Shown here in pieces: positions 32,278-42,155 of a stretch of 64,000 bases of DNA. The notes below the pieces were generated by a model that made no database searches, was not told the DNA's origin, and worked only from the letters and a program-made list of their open reading frames with translations. Each line of letters begins with the position of its first letter. The stretch's first letter is position 1. This DNA comes from Providencia vermicola (GTDB lineage Bacteria; Pseudomonadota; Gammaproteobacteria; Enterobacterales; Enterobacteriaceae), in assembly GCF_010748935.1 (NCBI RefSeq), contig NZ_CP048796.1, positions 3,165,001 to 3,229,000 of the forward strand. Reading direction: 5' to 3'. A program made the translations under genes and the position numbers.

Positions 32278-33018
32278 ATGAATAATTTTCTTTTTCTAAC
32301 AAGTGCCGCCGGTCTGACCGTCGGCCTTGCTGTTTCTGCCCTTATATTGGGTTTGATTCTCGCCATGCTATTCACAGCTTGGGAATCCGTTCGATTTAAA
32401 CCAATCGCATTTTTAGGAACCTGTTGGGTAACGTTAATTCGAGGCTTACCAGAACTGCTGGTTGTCCTGTTTGTTTACTTCGGGACACTGCAACTGATAA
32501 ACCTATTAGGCGATGGTATTGATATCAACCTTGGTTTCTGGCAAACCACCTTACAAATTGATCCAAGCATTTTCTTTGCGGAAAGTGGTGAGTTCGACTT
32601 TACGCCTTTTGCTTGCGGTGTGGTTGCACTGGCTCTACTGTATGCATCCTATGCATCACAGACGCTACGAGGAGCCTTAAAAGCCGTACCTTATGGGCAA
32701 TGGGAAGCTGGTTTAGCCCTCGGATTAACTAAACGAACTATTTTCTTTCGCTTTATCATGCCTCAAATGTGGCGTCATGCGCTGCCCGGATTAGGGAACC
32801 AGTGGTTAGTTTTACTCAAAGATACCGCTTTAGTTTCTTTAATCAGTGTTAATGATTTAATGTTGCAGACTAAAACCATCGTTAACCGTACCCATGAACC
32901 GTTTACATGGTATGCGATTGTTGGCTTAATCTACTTAGCGATCACCTTATTGAGCCAAGTCATCCTAAAACGAATCGAGTTGCGTACAACCCGTTTTGAG
33001 CGAGGTGAATCGCAATGA
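32278..33018 (+). CDS. artQ: Arginine ABC transporter permease ArtQ
   Basis: 246 residues, slightly longer than E. coli ArtQ (238). It is a HisMQ-type inner-membrane permease with about five helices and the EAA loop ([23 protein letters not shown] region) that docks ArtP. It overlaps artM by four bases (ATGA), so the two permease halves are translationally coupled. Confidence 0.95.
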   Translation: MNNFLFLTSAAGLTVGLAVSALILGLILAMLFTAWESVRFKPIAFLGTCWVTLIRGLPELLVVLFVYFGTLQLINLLGDGIDINLGFWQTTLQIDPSIFFAESGEFDFTPFACGVVALALLYASYASQTLRGALKAVPYGQWEAGLALGLTKRTIFFRFIMPQMWRHALPGLGNQWLVLLKDTALVSLISVNDLMLQTKTIVNRTHEPFTWYAIVGLIYLAITLLSQVILKRIELRTTRFERGESQ

Positions 33019-33683
33019 TCGATTTAATTCTTAATATTCTTCCTGGCTTACCGACCAGTTTATCATTGACGTTCAGTGCATTGTTTATCGCTTTTGTCTT
33101 GGCGGTAGTCTTTACATTGATTCTATCGTTGAAAACACCGGTGATTTCCCAAGCGGTGAAGGTTTACATCACGCTATTTACGGGAACCCCATTATTAGTG
33201 CAGTTCTTTTTAATTTATAATGGCCCTAGCCAATTTAAATCATTACAGAACTACCCTGTTTTATGGGATTTTATTTCGACACCATGGGTCTGTGCTGTAA
33301 TTGCGTTGGCATTAAATAGTGCAGCTTACTCAACATTACTTTTCCACGGTGCGGTAAAAGCGATTCCTTCAGGACAGTGGCAATCTTGCCAAGCATTAGG
33401 TATGTCTAAAGCACAAACTATGCGCATTATTCTGCCTTATGCTTTCAAACGCTCTCTATCTTCTTATTCAAATGAAGTCGTGTTGATCTTCAAGAGTACA
33501 TCATTAGCCAGTACCATCACGATGATGGATATTATGGGCTACAGTAGCCAAGTGTTTGGGCAAAGTTGGGATGTTATGGCGTTTGTCGCTGCTGGTATTA
33601 TTTATCTTGTTGTTAATGCCATCTTAACCATTATTATGCGATTGATTGAGCGCCAAGCACTCGCGTTTGAACAACGAAGTTAA
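33015..33683 (+). CDS. artM: Arginine ABC transporter permease ArtM
   Basis: 222 residues, the same length as in E. coli. It is the second permease half, with about five helices and the EAA loop around [18 protein letters not shown]. It is the last gene of the operon. In E. coli artJ follows; here a gap with two inverted repeats and then convergent rlmC follow instead. Confidence 0.95.
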   Translation: MIDLILNILPGLPTSLSLTFSALFIAFVLAVVFTLILSLKTPVISQAVKVYITLFTGTPLLVQFFLIYNGPSQFKSLQNYPVLWDFISTPWVCAVIALALNSAAYSTLLFHGAVKAIPSGQWQSCQALGMSKAQTMRIILPYAFKRSLSSYSNEVVLIFKSTSLASTITMMDIMGYSSQVFGQSWDVMAFVAAGIIYLVVNAILTIIMRLIERQALAFEQRS

Positions 33684-33685
33684 GC

Positions 33686-33721
33686 TTTCATGATGGCATA
33701 TTGCCATATGCCATCATGAAA
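33686..33721. terminator. Long perfect inverted repeat after artM
   Basis: 15-base arms (33686-33700 and 33707-33721) pair without a mismatch around ttgcca, and one more pair can form inside. No T-run follows on the plus strand. It starts three bases past the artM stop, so it probably ends or stabilises the art transcript. Confidence 0.65.
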
Positions 33722-33874
33722 TTAGCGCCATCATATCCAATTCTACGAATTTACGTCGCAGCCACTCAACAGATGGCTGCAACTGTATCGTTCCTGTCTA
33801 CCAGATACCTATCAAGTCAAAGCGCCATCACTCGCCATTATGCTCGGCGTAGCTTGCATTTCTCGAGGAGCAGT

Positions 33875-33902
33875 CAGTCACTTGCTAACATGCAAGTGAC
33901 TG
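33875..33902 (-). terminator. Inverted repeat after rlmC
   Basis: 11-base arms cagtcacttgc and gcaagtgactg pair perfectly around a six-base loop, eight bases past the rlmC stop. The T-tract is weak (no U-run in the first ten bases). Likely an RNA end or stabiliser for rlmC. Confidence 0.5.
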
Positions 33903-33910
33903 TGAATAAA

Positions 33911-35056
33911 TCAATGCTTGTGTTCTGTGGAGACCTTGGCAAGCAAGGTTAGCACTTCATAATGCGATGTGTGAGGAAACATATCAAACAGCTGAACTTT
34001 GCGAACGTCGTAGCCGACCAATTGCTCTATATCTTTTGCCATTGTTTGCGCATTACAGCTCGAATATAAAATATAGTCTGGCTGCATTCTTGAAAGATAA
34101 TCACACAGCGCTTTACCAATCCCACGCCTTGGTGGGTTGACTAAAACAAGTTGAGGAACACCTTCTTTAGCTGTCGCAAACTGAGTGGAATCTAACGCTT
34201 GGAATTCAACCCGCTGTAAACCTAGTTCTTGGGCTGACTGCTTTGCACAAGCGATAGCAGGTGCACTAATTTCAATGCCCGTTAATTTAGTTTGTTTATC
34301 AGCACAATGTAAACCAAAGCCGCCAACTCCACAGAAAAGATCCCATAAGCTATCAATCTTAAGTTCCCTTACCCATTCACGCGCTGTTTGATATAGCTGC
34401 GCAGCAACAACAGGGTTAGTTTGAAAAAAACTGTGAGGGCGTATAAACAAAGGAACTTGGTTAAACTCTTCCCGTAGAACCTGTTGCTCAGTAAGATAGA
34501 TTTCTTGCTCACCCTCTAAAATCGCCATATGAATAGGCTGTAAATTGACGGTGATAACGGCTAATTGTGGGAGTTGCTGCTTTAGCCAAGGTAATGCCTT
34601 TTTTAATTGCTCAACTTTTTTTTCTGAACGCAATACAAAGCGCAACATAAATTGCCCTGTATGCTGGCTCTGAGTTAACAAGATATATTTTAATTCCCCT
34701 CGTTTGCGTTCAATGTTATATGGCGTTAAGCCTGCACGCGCAATAAAAGGCTTAAGCACGTCAAACACAGGTTCGAAACCTTCAGTATAGAGAGGGCAAT
34801 GAGTTAAGCTAACCGCCTGTCCTTGCGGGTTGATGATGCCAAATACAGGCTTTTCAACACTACCGCTAATGACCATTTTTGCTTTATTACGAAATCTGAC
34901 CGAGGCGCTCGCAACGGGAGGCTGAAATACTGCTGGTGAAAGCGTAGGTAGCAGGGAAAACAAATTGTCTTGTTTTAGTCTAAGTTGTTGCTCAGCCGGT
35001 AATTCAAGCCACTGGCAGGAACGACATTCACCTGCCTCATATTTTTCACAATACAT
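33911..35056 (-). CDS. rlmC: 23S rRNA (uracil-747-C5) methyltransferase
   Basis: 381 residues (E. coli 375). SAM-dependent m5U747 methylation of 23S rRNA. The N-terminal cysteines C3, C11 and C14 and a later HCPLY cysteine form the [4Fe-4S] site. The motif [13 protein letters not shown] binds SAM. The catalytic region is [10 protein letters not shown], with VNPPRRGIG upstream of it. It starts 11 bp after the ybjN stop, so ybjN and rlmC probably share a transcript. Confidence 0.96.
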   Translation of the reverse strand: MYCEKYEAGECRSCQWLELPAEQQLRLKQDNLFSLLPTLSPAVFQPPVASASVRFRNKAKMVISGSVEKPVFGIINPQGQAVSLTHCPLYTEGFEPVFDVLKPFIARAGLTPYNIERKRGELKYILLTQSQHTGQFMLRFVLRSEKKVEQLKKALPWLKQQLPQLAVITVNLQPIHMAILEGEQEIYLTEQQVLREEFNQVPLFIRPHSFFQTNPVVAAQLYQTAREWVRELKIDSLWDLFCGVGGFGLHCADKQTKLTGIEISAPAIACAKQSAQELGLQRVEFQALDSTQFATAKEGVPQLVLVNPPRRGIGKALCDYLSRMQPDYILYSSCNAQTMAKDIEQLVGYDVRKVQLFDMFPHTSHYEVLTLLAKVSTEHKH

Positions 35057-35067
35057 AATATAAAAAT

Positions 35068-35565
35068 TTAGTGAAGGATCACGGAAGGATTATCATCAAC
35101 ATCAAGTTCAATGGTTTCTTCATCAAACTCATCTTGATTAGCATAAAGTAGATTATTACTATAAATTTCAAACACAATTGATGATATTTGCTCTTCGGCT
35201 TGCTGTAAAAAATGACAAAACTGACGATAAGTCATCCCAGCTTCAAGAGAAAATGATTGGCTAACAATTAACTTAGGTAGGTTTTCGTTATTAATTTCTA
35301 AAAAGACTTTCGCCGTCAGCGAACTCGCATTAATTTGGCTAATATTTGCCACCAAAGTCACTATTGCGGTCGGTTTCAGCTCAGCTAAAGCAGAAAGAAC
35401 CAGTACATTATTAATAATGTCCAGTTTAGCATCAAAGATACCTTCTATATTTTGCATATGAGGCAAATGCAACGCCGCGCATGAATCACACTCGAAATAG
35501 GACGTTTTGAGTTGATCGAGCCATTCACGCAATTGTGAGATGTCTGGGTAACAAATAGAATCCAT
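35068..35565 (-). CDS. ybjN: YbjN family protein
   Basis: 165 residues. I start at ATG 35565 ([16 protein letters not shown]), nine bases after AAGG. The blocks [18 protein letters not shown] and [12 protein letters not shown] are shared with E. coli YbjN, a protein linked to stress, motility and surface behaviour but without a known biochemical activity. It is cytoplasmic and has no signal peptide. It lies 129 bp after ybjC; in E. coli nfsA and rimK lie between the two. Confidence 0.9.
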   Translation of the reverse strand: MDSICYPDISQLREWLDQLKTSYFECDSCAALHLPHMQNIEGIFDAKLDIINNVLVLSALAELKPTAIVTLVANISQINASSLTAKVFLEINNENLPKLIVSQSFSLEAGMTYRQFCHFLQQAEEQISSIVFEIYSNNLLYANQDEFDEETIELDVDDNPSVILH

Positions 35566-35694
35566 GGGTAACAACCTTCTTCAACTCAAATAATAACAAA
35601 TCGCCTGACTCTAACTAAACCAAACCGAACGTTTATGGTTAGAAAAGTGGATAATTTTCACACATCAACCGTGAAAACGCCAGTAAAACCATGC

Positions 35695-36024
35695 TCACTC
35701 ATCCTTTTTCTCTTTTTCATCATCGTTATTTCGATTTTTTCTACTTCCCGGCCTTGCCGTTTTTTGACTATCAATCCCAAGAAAGCTTAATCGATGAATC
35801 GCACGCCAAACGATGTTAATCGTTGCAGGTATCAAGCAACCAATTCCAACCATCACTATCGCCACCATTGCATTTTTTTGCATCAATGGTTCAGGTAATG
35901 TCAAGTAACCATTCATGGCAAGTAATACAACAATGAGTAGCAGAATACCGATAGCTTCTAAAATTAAAATGGGTTTAGGTAGATCAGATAGTGAACGCAT
36001 TTCACGTTGTGGTTTTTTATTCAT
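35695..36024 (-). CDS. ybjC: DUF1418 membrane protein YbjC
   Basis: 109 residues from ATG 36024 (MNKKPQREMRSL), six bases after AAAGGG; an upstream TTG is not needed. Two hydrophobic segments (about 23-45 and 57-78) flank TLPEPL, and the tail is Lys/Glu/Asn-rich, as in E. coli YbjC (95 residues). The function is unknown. It is divergent from grxA, as in E. coli. Confidence 0.85.
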   Translation of the reverse strand: MNKKPQREMRSLSDLPKPILILEAIGILLLIVVLLAMNGYLTLPEPLMQKNAMVAIVMVGIGCLIPATINIVWRAIHRLSFLGIDSQKTARPGSRKNRNNDDEKEKKDE

Positions 36025-36265
36025 CGTATACCCTTTGGTCAATTTTTATCAATAACCTACTCAAATTAGCAGATAGCTATGTCATGTCAGTGGCTGGCGC
36101 ACATTAACCATCCTGTACTTTAAAATATGACCAACAGCTACTCACCGTATTATATGACAGACCTATACTAACAAAAGGAAAAATCATCTTTTATTTCTTT
36201 GCTGTTATAGGCATAGTATTGAGCATTGTGGATAAAAAAACAGAATTAGTCATATAGGAGATACT

Positions 36266-36529
36266 ATGTATACTGTGATTTTTGGTCGTCCAGGCTGCCC
36301 ATACTGCGTGCGTGCGAAAGAGTTAGCGGAAAAACTGAAAAATGATCGTGATGATTTCGACTATCGCTATGTCGATATTCAAGCAGAAGGCCTCACCAAA
36401 GAAGATCTTTCAAAAACAGTAGGTAAAGAAGTTCTGACCGTGCCACAAATTTTTATCGATGAAAAACACATCGGTGGCTGCACAGATTTTGAAGCTTATG
36501 CGAAAGAGCATCTAGACCTTTATAAATAA
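36266..36529 (+). CDS. grxA: Glutaredoxin 1
   Basis: An 87-residue glutathione-dependent disulfide reductase that serves ribonucleotide reductase and OxyR. The CPYC active site is at residues 11-14, the cis-proline lies in TVPQIFID, and the glutathione site in IGGCTDF. ATG 36266 follows AGGAG. The upstream gap probably holds an OxyR site, as in E. coli, but I could not define it. Confidence 0.97.
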   Translation: MYTVIFGRPGCPYCVRAKELAEKLKNDRDDFDYRYVDIQAEGLTKEDLSKTVGKEVLTVPQIFIDEKHIGGCTDFEAYAKEHLDLYK

Positions 36530-36541
36530 GCATTCACTTTC

Positions 36542-36576
36542 AAGCGGTTCACGCCTTCCTTTGAGCCGCTTTCTTA
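36542..36576 (+). terminator. Terminator of grxA
   Basis: A 9-bp stem (36542-36550 with 36563-36571, one G-U pair) is followed by ttcttat. It lies 13 bp past the grxA stop. Confidence 0.7.
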
Positions 36577-36637
36577 TCCAATTTGTGCTATTCCAGCCAG
36601 AAATTCAAAAATAAAGCAAATTTTTTTTCTTACATGC

Positions 36638-36664
36638 GAACTTTCTTATTGAGAAGGAGTCTTA
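36638..36664 (+). promoter_or_regulatory. Sigma-E-type promoter of rybB
   Basis: A -35 element GAACTT (36638-36643) and a -10-like TCTTA (36660-36664) are separated by 16 bases. The predicted start at 36671 is seven bases after the -10. This is the spacing and sequence of RpoE promoters, and E. coli rybB is a core RpoE target. Confidence 0.75.
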
Positions 36665-36670
36665 ATTTAT

Positions 36671-36747
36671 GCCACTGCTTTTCTTTGATGTCCCCATATT
36701 GAGGAGCCCGATAGCCAACTTTACGTCTTACTGCTATCGGGTTTTTT
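36671..36747 (+). ncRNA. rybB: Small RNA RybB
   Basis: An Hfq-dependent sRNA that represses outer-membrane protein mRNAs on envelope stress. The first 16 bases, GCCACTGCTTTTCTTT, match the E. coli RybB seed exactly, and GATGTCCCCAT follows as in E. coli. The 3' end is a terminator: cccgatagc (36707-36715) pairs with gctatcggg (36733-36741), followed by six T. The terminator stem and loop differ in sequence from E. coli but keep the shape. The location near grxA agrees with E. coli, where rybB lies a few genes away. Confidence 0.93.
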
Positions 36748-36772
36748 GTTGCCCATTTTCAAGCGATCCCTC

Positions 36773-37192
36773 TTATTCCCCTTGTAATGTCAGAACGAGC
36801 CTACGCTGACCGCCATAATTTCGATGTTCACATAGATAAATCCCTTGCCATGTTCCCATGTTTAATTGCCCCTTGCTCACAGGAATGGTCAAACTCGCCC
36901 CTAGAATGCTCCCTTTAAGATGAGCAGGCATATCATCACTTCCTTCATAATTGTGCTGATAGTAAGGTTCATCTTCAGGAACCATACGATTAAAAAAACG
37001 CTCAAAGTCCTTTCTTACCGTATAATCCGCATTTTCATTTATCGTCAATGAGGCTGAGGTATGTTGAATGAACACATTCAGTAACCCAATCCGAATCTGT
37101 TTTAGCTCTGGTAGCTGCTGTAAAATTTCCTCAGTAACAAGATGAAATCCCCTTTCTTTTGCCATTAGCTTTATTTCTTTTTGAACCCACAT
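36773..37192 (-). CDS. yjbQ: YjbQ/UPF0047 family protein
   Basis: 139 residues from ATG 37192 ([20 protein letters not shown]), preceded by AAAGGACAGG; longer frames add only a poor N-terminus. E. coli YjbQ (138 residues) is similar throughout, including [25 protein letters not shown] and [13 protein letters not shown]. Members can show weak thiamine-phosphate synthase activity, but their real role is unclear. It is convergent with rybB. Confidence 0.9.
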   Translation of the reverse strand: MWVQKEIKLMAKERGFHLVTEEILQQLPELKQIRIGLLNVFIQHTSASLTINENADYTVRKDFERFFNRMVPEDEPYYQHNYEGSDDMPAHLKGSILGASLTIPVSKGQLNMGTWQGIYLCEHRNYGGQRRLVLTLQGE

Positions 37193-37374
37193 CACCTGTC
37201 CTTTCCCCCATTTCATGTTTTTCATTGATAACCATTGAGCAAATCATCAACAAAACGTCAATTTATCGACTAATTTCACCAATATTAAGATAAAGGTACT
37301 TTACCTGTCATGTAAGAGACTTTACTCTCTCGCTTTATTGTCTTTAATATCACCATTTTCAGAGGTATACACTC

Positions 37375-37983
37375 GTGCTGGAACAACTTAATCTGGATCT
37401 TTTTAATCTCATTAATGCGGCCCCAGCGTCTGCAAGTGATACTATCGCATTTGCAACCGTTATCGCTAAACGCTTAATTCTCCTTTTCCCCTTATTCACC
37501 GCAGCATGTTGGTTTTGGGGAGCACAACAAGACATGACTCGTCAAAGAGCCTTTGTGTGTAAAACTGCATATGCATTAGTGATTGGCTTAGCAATTTCAT
37601 GGTTGATTGGTTTAGTCGCGCCTCACGACCGACCTTTTGTGATGGGTATTGGTACTAACTTCCTTGAACACGAACCGACTTCCTCGTTCCCTAGTAACCA
37701 CGGAACGATTGTCTTTACCTTTGTATTTGCATTTTTATTCTGGCTAAGAACTTGGGTTGGCGTATTAATGCTTGTTCCCGCCATTGCTATTGCATGGTCA
37801 CGCATCTATCTCGGGGTTCACTGGCCGTTAGACATGGTTGGCGCATTTATCTTAGGCCTAATCTCATGCGGATTAACTCAGATTTTTTGGTGCCTTATTG
37901 GCCATAAAATTCAAGCTCCTCTCACTCGCCTCTACCACATGATATTTGCGTCTCTGATCCGTAAAGGCTGGTTGCAAGCCTAA
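37375..37983 (+). CDS. ybjG: Undecaprenyl-diphosphatase, PAP2 family (YbjG)
   Basis: 202 residues, starting with GTG at 37375 behind AGAGG. An inner-membrane phosphatase that recycles undecaprenyl diphosphate for wall synthesis and can give bacitracin resistance. The PAP2 motifs are clear: HDRPFV-type KxxxxxRP region (APHDRPFV), SFPSNHG, and SRIYLGVHWPLDM. About five membrane segments. It aligns over its length with E. coli YbjG. It stands alone before a long AT-rich gap. Confidence 0.93.
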   Translation: MLEQLNLDLFNLINAAPASASDTIAFATVIAKRLILLFPLFTAACWFWGAQQDMTRQRAFVCKTAYALVIGLAISWLIGLVAPHDRPFVMGIGTNFLEHEPTSSFPSNHGTIVFTFVFAFLFWLRTWVGVLMLVPAIAIAWSRIYLGVHWPLDMVGAFILGLISCGLTQIFWCLIGHKIQAPLTRLYHMIFASLIRKGWLQA

Positions 37984-38843
37984 TAATCTTATTAATCGGT
38001 ACTGGCGTTATTTCCGCCAGTACCTAAGCTATTTAAATATTGCGTTGTATCAATATTTAGTTTTATTTTTTTATCCTTCAAATGAATAAAATAACGCTTT
38101 CCTCACAAAAAATAACAACAATTACTTAACAAATATTTCGTTACGTTTTTTAATTATTTTTTGCATCGAAAAATAAGTATTAACCTCTTCCTCTTATCAC
38201 CTTATCGTTCATTAATGTATTTAGAATTAAAAAACTAAAAAAACAATAATTATTCACTAAGTGAATCACTTAACCACCAATAAAAATACCAATAAAAATC
38301 AATTATTTATATAACTCATCGCTTGAGTATAATATTTTTCACATTAACATTTTTTTCTTAAATTAATTTATTTCACTGTTATTTTTTTATATTAATTTAA
38401 TTTATTAATATAATAATAAATTGCAGACTAAATATAAAAAGGCATATAACGCCATTATCTTGGTTATTTTTCATTGTCACAAATAGCATTATATCCGTTA
38501 ATCTTAAGGCAAATTTTTTAACATTTTTATAAAAATCGAAAAAAAGCATCATTAAAGACATTTTTCTCTTTTGAGAGTATGATCACGGTGATTTCTACTA
38601 ATAATATGTACATTTGCACCATCAAAAACGGTTTATCAAATTTACATATAAAATTAACAAAACTGATTGAAAATAAATTTACTATCAGTTTTATATTTAT
38701 TTCCAATCAGATTGTTACGTTGAAACAAAAACTGCACATTATATTTGGCGATATTTTGTTCGTACCAAAAGATTAAAACATCAGCGATGACTTATTGTCC
38801 TCGCTCAGATGCCTATTTTTTGACTTTTATTTCGGAGACTATT
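37984..38843. promoter_or_regulatory. Long AT-rich region upstream of sdaC
   Basis: 860 bp, clearly richer in A and T than any other part of the window. It holds long A and T tracts typical of bent, H-NS-binding DNA. An inverted repeat, aaaactgat / atcagtttt, lies at about 38664-38697. A 65-codon frame at 38579 has no ribosome site and biased composition, so I do not call it. The sdaC promoter must be here. E. coli sdaC responds to CRP and Lrp, but no clear site is visible. Confidence 0.55.
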
Positions 38844-40160
38844 ATGGATACAACTCGAGTTGGTTCCATCGATAAAACAGCCTCGCAAACAGTGGATGCC
38901 GCGGCTTGGCGTAAAACTGACACAGTATGGATGCTGGGATTATATGGTACAGCAATCGGTGCTGGTGTTCTGTTTTTACCCATTAACGCGGGGATGAGTG
39001 GATTAATTCCTGTTCTGTTGATGTTGGTATTAGCCTTCCCAATGACCTTTTTTGCTCACCGTGGCTTAACACGCTTTGTTCTTTCTGGTTCAAAACCAGA
39101 AGGGGATATCACGGAAGTCGTGGAAGAGCATTTTGGACGAACTGCCGGTAACTGGATCACCTTGCTGTATTTCTTCGCCATCTACCCTATTTTGCTGGTG
39201 TATGGGGTTTCAATTACCAATAACGTCAACAAATTCCTTACTGAACTCATGGGATTCGCCGCGCCACCACGTTGGTTACTTGCGCTGATCTTAGTGGGTG
39301 GGATTATGGCAATTGTTTCATTCGGTGAAAAATATATTGTTAAAGTGATGAGCATGCTGGTATTCCCATTCATTGCGGTCCTGCTCGCGTTCTCTTTATA
39401 TATGATCCCTCATTGGAATGGCGCAGTACTGGATACATTAACAATGGAAGGTATTGCCGAAGCAGCAAAACACAGCGGTGGACAAAGCATGTGGGTGACC
39501 ATCTGGTTGACAATCCCTGTCATGGTATTTGCCTTCAACCATTCACCGATTATTTCTGCCTTCTCTGTAGCGAAACGCGAAGAGTACGGTGCGCAAGCAG
39601 AGAAAAAGTGTTCACGCATCCTAGCCTCTGCCCATATCTTGATGGTCTTTACCGTAATGTTCTTTGTGTTTAGCTGTGTGTTTACCCTTTCATCAGCTGA
39701 CCTAGCGCAAGCAAAAGCTCAGAACATTAGTATCCTTGATTACCTTTCAGGCTACTTTGATCAACCTTTCATCAAGTTTGCTGCCGCTATCATCGCGTTT
39801 GTTGCTATAATTAAGTCATTCCTCGGTCACTATTTAGGTGCACGAGAAGGTTTTAATGGCCTAGTTGAGCGCGCATACCGTGCAAAAGGCAAAACAATTG
39901 ATATCCGTAAGCTCAATCGTGGTACCGCTATTTTCATGTTGGTCACAACTTGGTTAGTCGCAACACTGAACCCTGGCGTATTGGATATCATTGAGAGTTT
40001 AGGTGGCCCAGTGATTGCGATCCTCCTGTTCTTAATGCCGGTATATGCGATTAGCAAAGTTCCTGCAATGCATAAGTACGCGGGTAAGTTTAGCAATGTG
40101 TTTGTCGTCGTGATGGGTCTGATTGCTATCTCCGCGGCAACTTATAAACTGTTCTTCTAA
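38844..40160 (+). CDS. sdaC: Serine/proton symporter SdaC
   Basis: 438 residues from ATG 38844 (MDTTRVGSIDK), six bases after GGAG; the frame is open further upstream but without family similarity. An inner-membrane serine transporter of the HAAAP family with about 11 helices and the hallmark WMLGLYGTAIGAGVLFLPIN. Conserved blocks include GDITEVVEEHFG, FNHSPIISAFSVAKREEYG and KSFLGHYLGAREGF. It pairs with the deaminase gene sdaB 131 bp downstream, so imported serine is turned into pyruvate and ammonia. Confidence 0.95.
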   Translation: MDTTRVGSIDKTASQTVDAAAWRKTDTVWMLGLYGTAIGAGVLFLPINAGMSGLIPVLLMLVLAFPMTFFAHRGLTRFVLSGSKPEGDITEVVEEHFGRTAGNWITLLYFFAIYPILLVYGVSITNNVNKFLTELMGFAAPPRWLLALILVGGIMAIVSFGEKYIVKVMSMLVFPFIAVLLAFSLYMIPHWNGAVLDTLTMEGIAEAAKHSGGQSMWVTIWLTIPVMVFAFNHSPIISAFSVAKREEYGAQAEKKCSRILASAHILMVFTVMFFVFSCVFTLSSADLAQAKAQNISILDYLSGYFDQPFIKFAAAIIAFVAIIKSFLGHYLGAREGFNGLVERAYRAKGKTIDIRKLNRGTAIFMLVTTWLVATLNPGVLDIIESLGGPVIAILLFLMPVYAISKVPAMHKYAGKFSNVFVVVMGLIAISAATYKLFF

Positions 40161-40223
40161 GCATACCTTTGAGGGAGGCGTGATCCACTCCGGCGGACAT
40201 ACCTCCCCTTCTCAATACAATAA

Positions 40224-40244
40224 GATGCCGGAATACACGGCATC
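40224..40244 (+). repeat. Hairpin in the sdaC-sdaB intergenic region
   Basis: The 7-base arms gatgccg and cggcatc pair perfectly around gaataca. An imperfect gggagg / cctccc dyad lies just upstream at 40172-40206. There is no T-run, so it may be an mRNA processing or stability element rather than a terminator. Confidence 0.5.
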
Positions 40245-40291
40245 ACATGCCTAAAATATTAAGACTTTATTTTATATAGGAAGCGCTGAAT

Positions 40292-41659
40292 ATGATTAGC
40301 GTATTTGATATCTTCAAAATTGGTATCGGTCCATCTAGTTCCCACACCGTCGGCCCGATGAAAGCAGGTAAACAATTTGTCGAGGATTTGATTCAGCAAA
40401 ATCGACTGACCTCAACAACACGAATTGTTGTTGACGTCTATGGTTCTTTATCACTAACGGGTAAAGGACATGCGACTGATATTGCTATTATCATGGGCCT
40501 CGCGGGTAATTTACCTGATACTGTTGATATTGACTCTATTCCCAATTTTATCCGTCACGTAGAACAAAGCGGCAAACTTCTGTTAGCCCAAGGCCAACAT
40601 GAAGTGGATTTTCCTGTTGAAGGTGGCATGAATTTCCATTCAACCAATCTACCTTTGCATGAGAATGGCATGACCATTACGGCATTTAATGCAGATGATG
40701 TTGTTTACAAAAAAACCTATTACTCGATTGGCGGTGGATTTATTGTCGACGAAGAGCACTTTGGTCAATCGGATGAACAATCAGTACAAGTTCCATATCC
40801 TTATCAATATGCCGCTGACTTACAAAAACATTGTAAAGAAACCGGCTTATCCCTCTCTGCATTAGTGATGCAGAATGAGCTTGCCTTGCACAGCAAAGAA
40901 GAAATTCATGAATACCTATCTGCCGTTTGGGATGTCATGAAAGCCAGTATTGAACGTGGTGTCACTACAGAAGGGTTATTACCGGGGCCACTGCGTGTTC
41001 CTCGCCGTGCAGCCGCTTTACGCCGTCAATTAGTCACTAGCGACAATACCAATATCGACCCTATGGCCGTTATTGATTGGATCAATATGTTTGCTTTAGC
41101 TGTAAACGAAGAAAATGCCGCTGGCGGCCGTGTGGTCACCGCACCAACGAATGGTGCATGCGGTATTATTCCTGCCGTGTTAGCTTACTACGATAAATTT
41201 ATTCGCCCTGTTAACGAAAACTCTTACACCCGCTATTTCTTAGTATCTGGTGTGATTGGGTCATTATATAAAATGAATGCCTCTATCTCAGGTGCAGAAG
41301 TTGGATGTCAAGGTGAAGTCGGCGTAGCTTGTTCAATGGCTGCGGCAGGACTGGCTGAACTCATGGGTGGAAGCCCTGAACAAGTTTGTGTCGCTGCTGA
41401 AATTGCAATGGAGCATAATTTAGGGCTAACTTGTGACCCCGTTGGCGGCCAAGTACAAGTACCTTGCATTGAACGTAATGCGATTGCTGCGGTGAAAGCA
41501 GTGAACGCGGCACGTATGGCATTACGCCGCGTCAGTGACCCACGGGTATGTTTAGACAAGGTTATCGAAACCATGTATGAAACAGGTAAAGATATCAATG
41601 CTAAATATCGTGAAACCTCACAGGGCGGCTTAGCCATCAAACTAGCACATTGTGAATAA
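40292..41659 (+). CDS. sdaB: L-serine dehydratase (deaminase)
   Basis: A 455-residue iron-sulfur enzyme that turns L-serine into pyruvate and ammonia. The N-terminal domain carries [11 protein letters not shown]. The cysteines for the [4Fe-4S] cluster are visible in [20 protein letters not shown] and LTCDPVGG. The length and ending (LAHCE) match SdaA/SdaB; the neighbour sdaC supports sdaB. A penultimate-position C-terminal Cys is conserved in the family as an internal ligand. Confidence 0.95.
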   Translation: MISVFDIFKIGIGPSSSHTVGPMKAGKQFVEDLIQQNRLTSTTRIVVDVYGSLSLTGKGHATDIAIIMGLAGNLPDTVDIDSIPNFIRHVEQSGKLLLAQGQHEVDFPVEGGMNFHSTNLPLHENGMTITAFNADDVVYKKTYYSIGGGFIVDEEHFGQSDEQSVQVPYPYQYAADLQKHCKETGLSLSALVMQNELALHSKEEIHEYLSAVWDVMKASIERGVTTEGLLPGPLRVPRRAAALRRQLVTSDNTNIDPMAVIDWINMFALAVNEENAAGGRVVTAPTNGACGIIPAVLAYYDKFIRPVNENSYTRYFLVSGVIGSLYKMNASISGAEVGCQGEVGVACSMAAAGLAELMGGSPEQVCVAAEIAMEHNLGLTCDPVGGQVQVPCIERNAIAAVKAVNAARMALRRVSDPRVCLDKVIETMYETGKDINAKYRETSQGGLAIKLAHCE

Positions 41660-41672
41660 TCCATAAAATACA

Positions 41673-41708
41673 AGTAACCATCTCTACGGAGGTGGTTACT
41701 GCTATTTT
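41673..41708 (+). terminator. Terminator of sdaB
   Basis: A 12-bp stem (41673-41684 with 41689-41700, one G-U) with a tacg tetraloop is followed by gctatttt, 14 bp past the stop. Confidence 0.75.
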
Positions 41709-42155
41709 AAATCAGCAAATTAATGCGTAGAAAATATAATAGCGTCAGAAACTACGCTTTCCTTTTTATCTGGTAGCCCCCTGTATTTTCCATCAAACGT
41801 CATTTAGGCAATCCACACACGTGATTTCCTTCCCCCAATATCTTCGATTGTTATGCCAATGACCACGCGCCATTTAAAACCTAAGATATTGATAAATTGA
41901 AACTTACCGAGCTACCGTGATTGAGGCATTTGATTTGCTGACGTTAAAACGGGAAGAGGTCTCTCCCTTCCCGTTTAGATTGGCGGGCTGCTAAACCATA
42001 AGGTTTGCTTTTATTTATGTCGTTAACTTCGTTTTCTATCAAGACCATGGTAGAAAACGTTTATTAACGGCTCATCTTCACATAGGCTTTATTGATATGC
42101 CTAACCGTAGTAGCTGCTAATATCTCCCTGGTTAAAATGTTTTTAACATAACAAT
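41709..42155. other. Intergenic region between sdaB and dacC
   Basis: About 450 bp between convergent genes, longer than needed for terminators. Two hairpins stand out: aaacgggaa / ttcccgttt at about 41947-41975, and gttttcta / tagaaaac at about 42031-42058. No frame resembles a known protein on either strand. It could be a decayed gene. Confidence 0.5.

Noticed and set aside
33701-33952. An 83-codon frame after artM.
   Set aside because: It begins inside the palindrome, overlaps the end of rlmC and shows no family resemblance or ribosome site.
38579-38776. A 65-codon frame upstream of sdaC.
   Set aside because: No ribosome site, composition as the AT-rich surroundings, and it contains an inverted repeat.
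41709-42155. Decayed transposase on the minus strand near 41750-41900.
   Set aside because: Short open pieces look faintly coding but match no transposase I know, and no terminal repeats are present.
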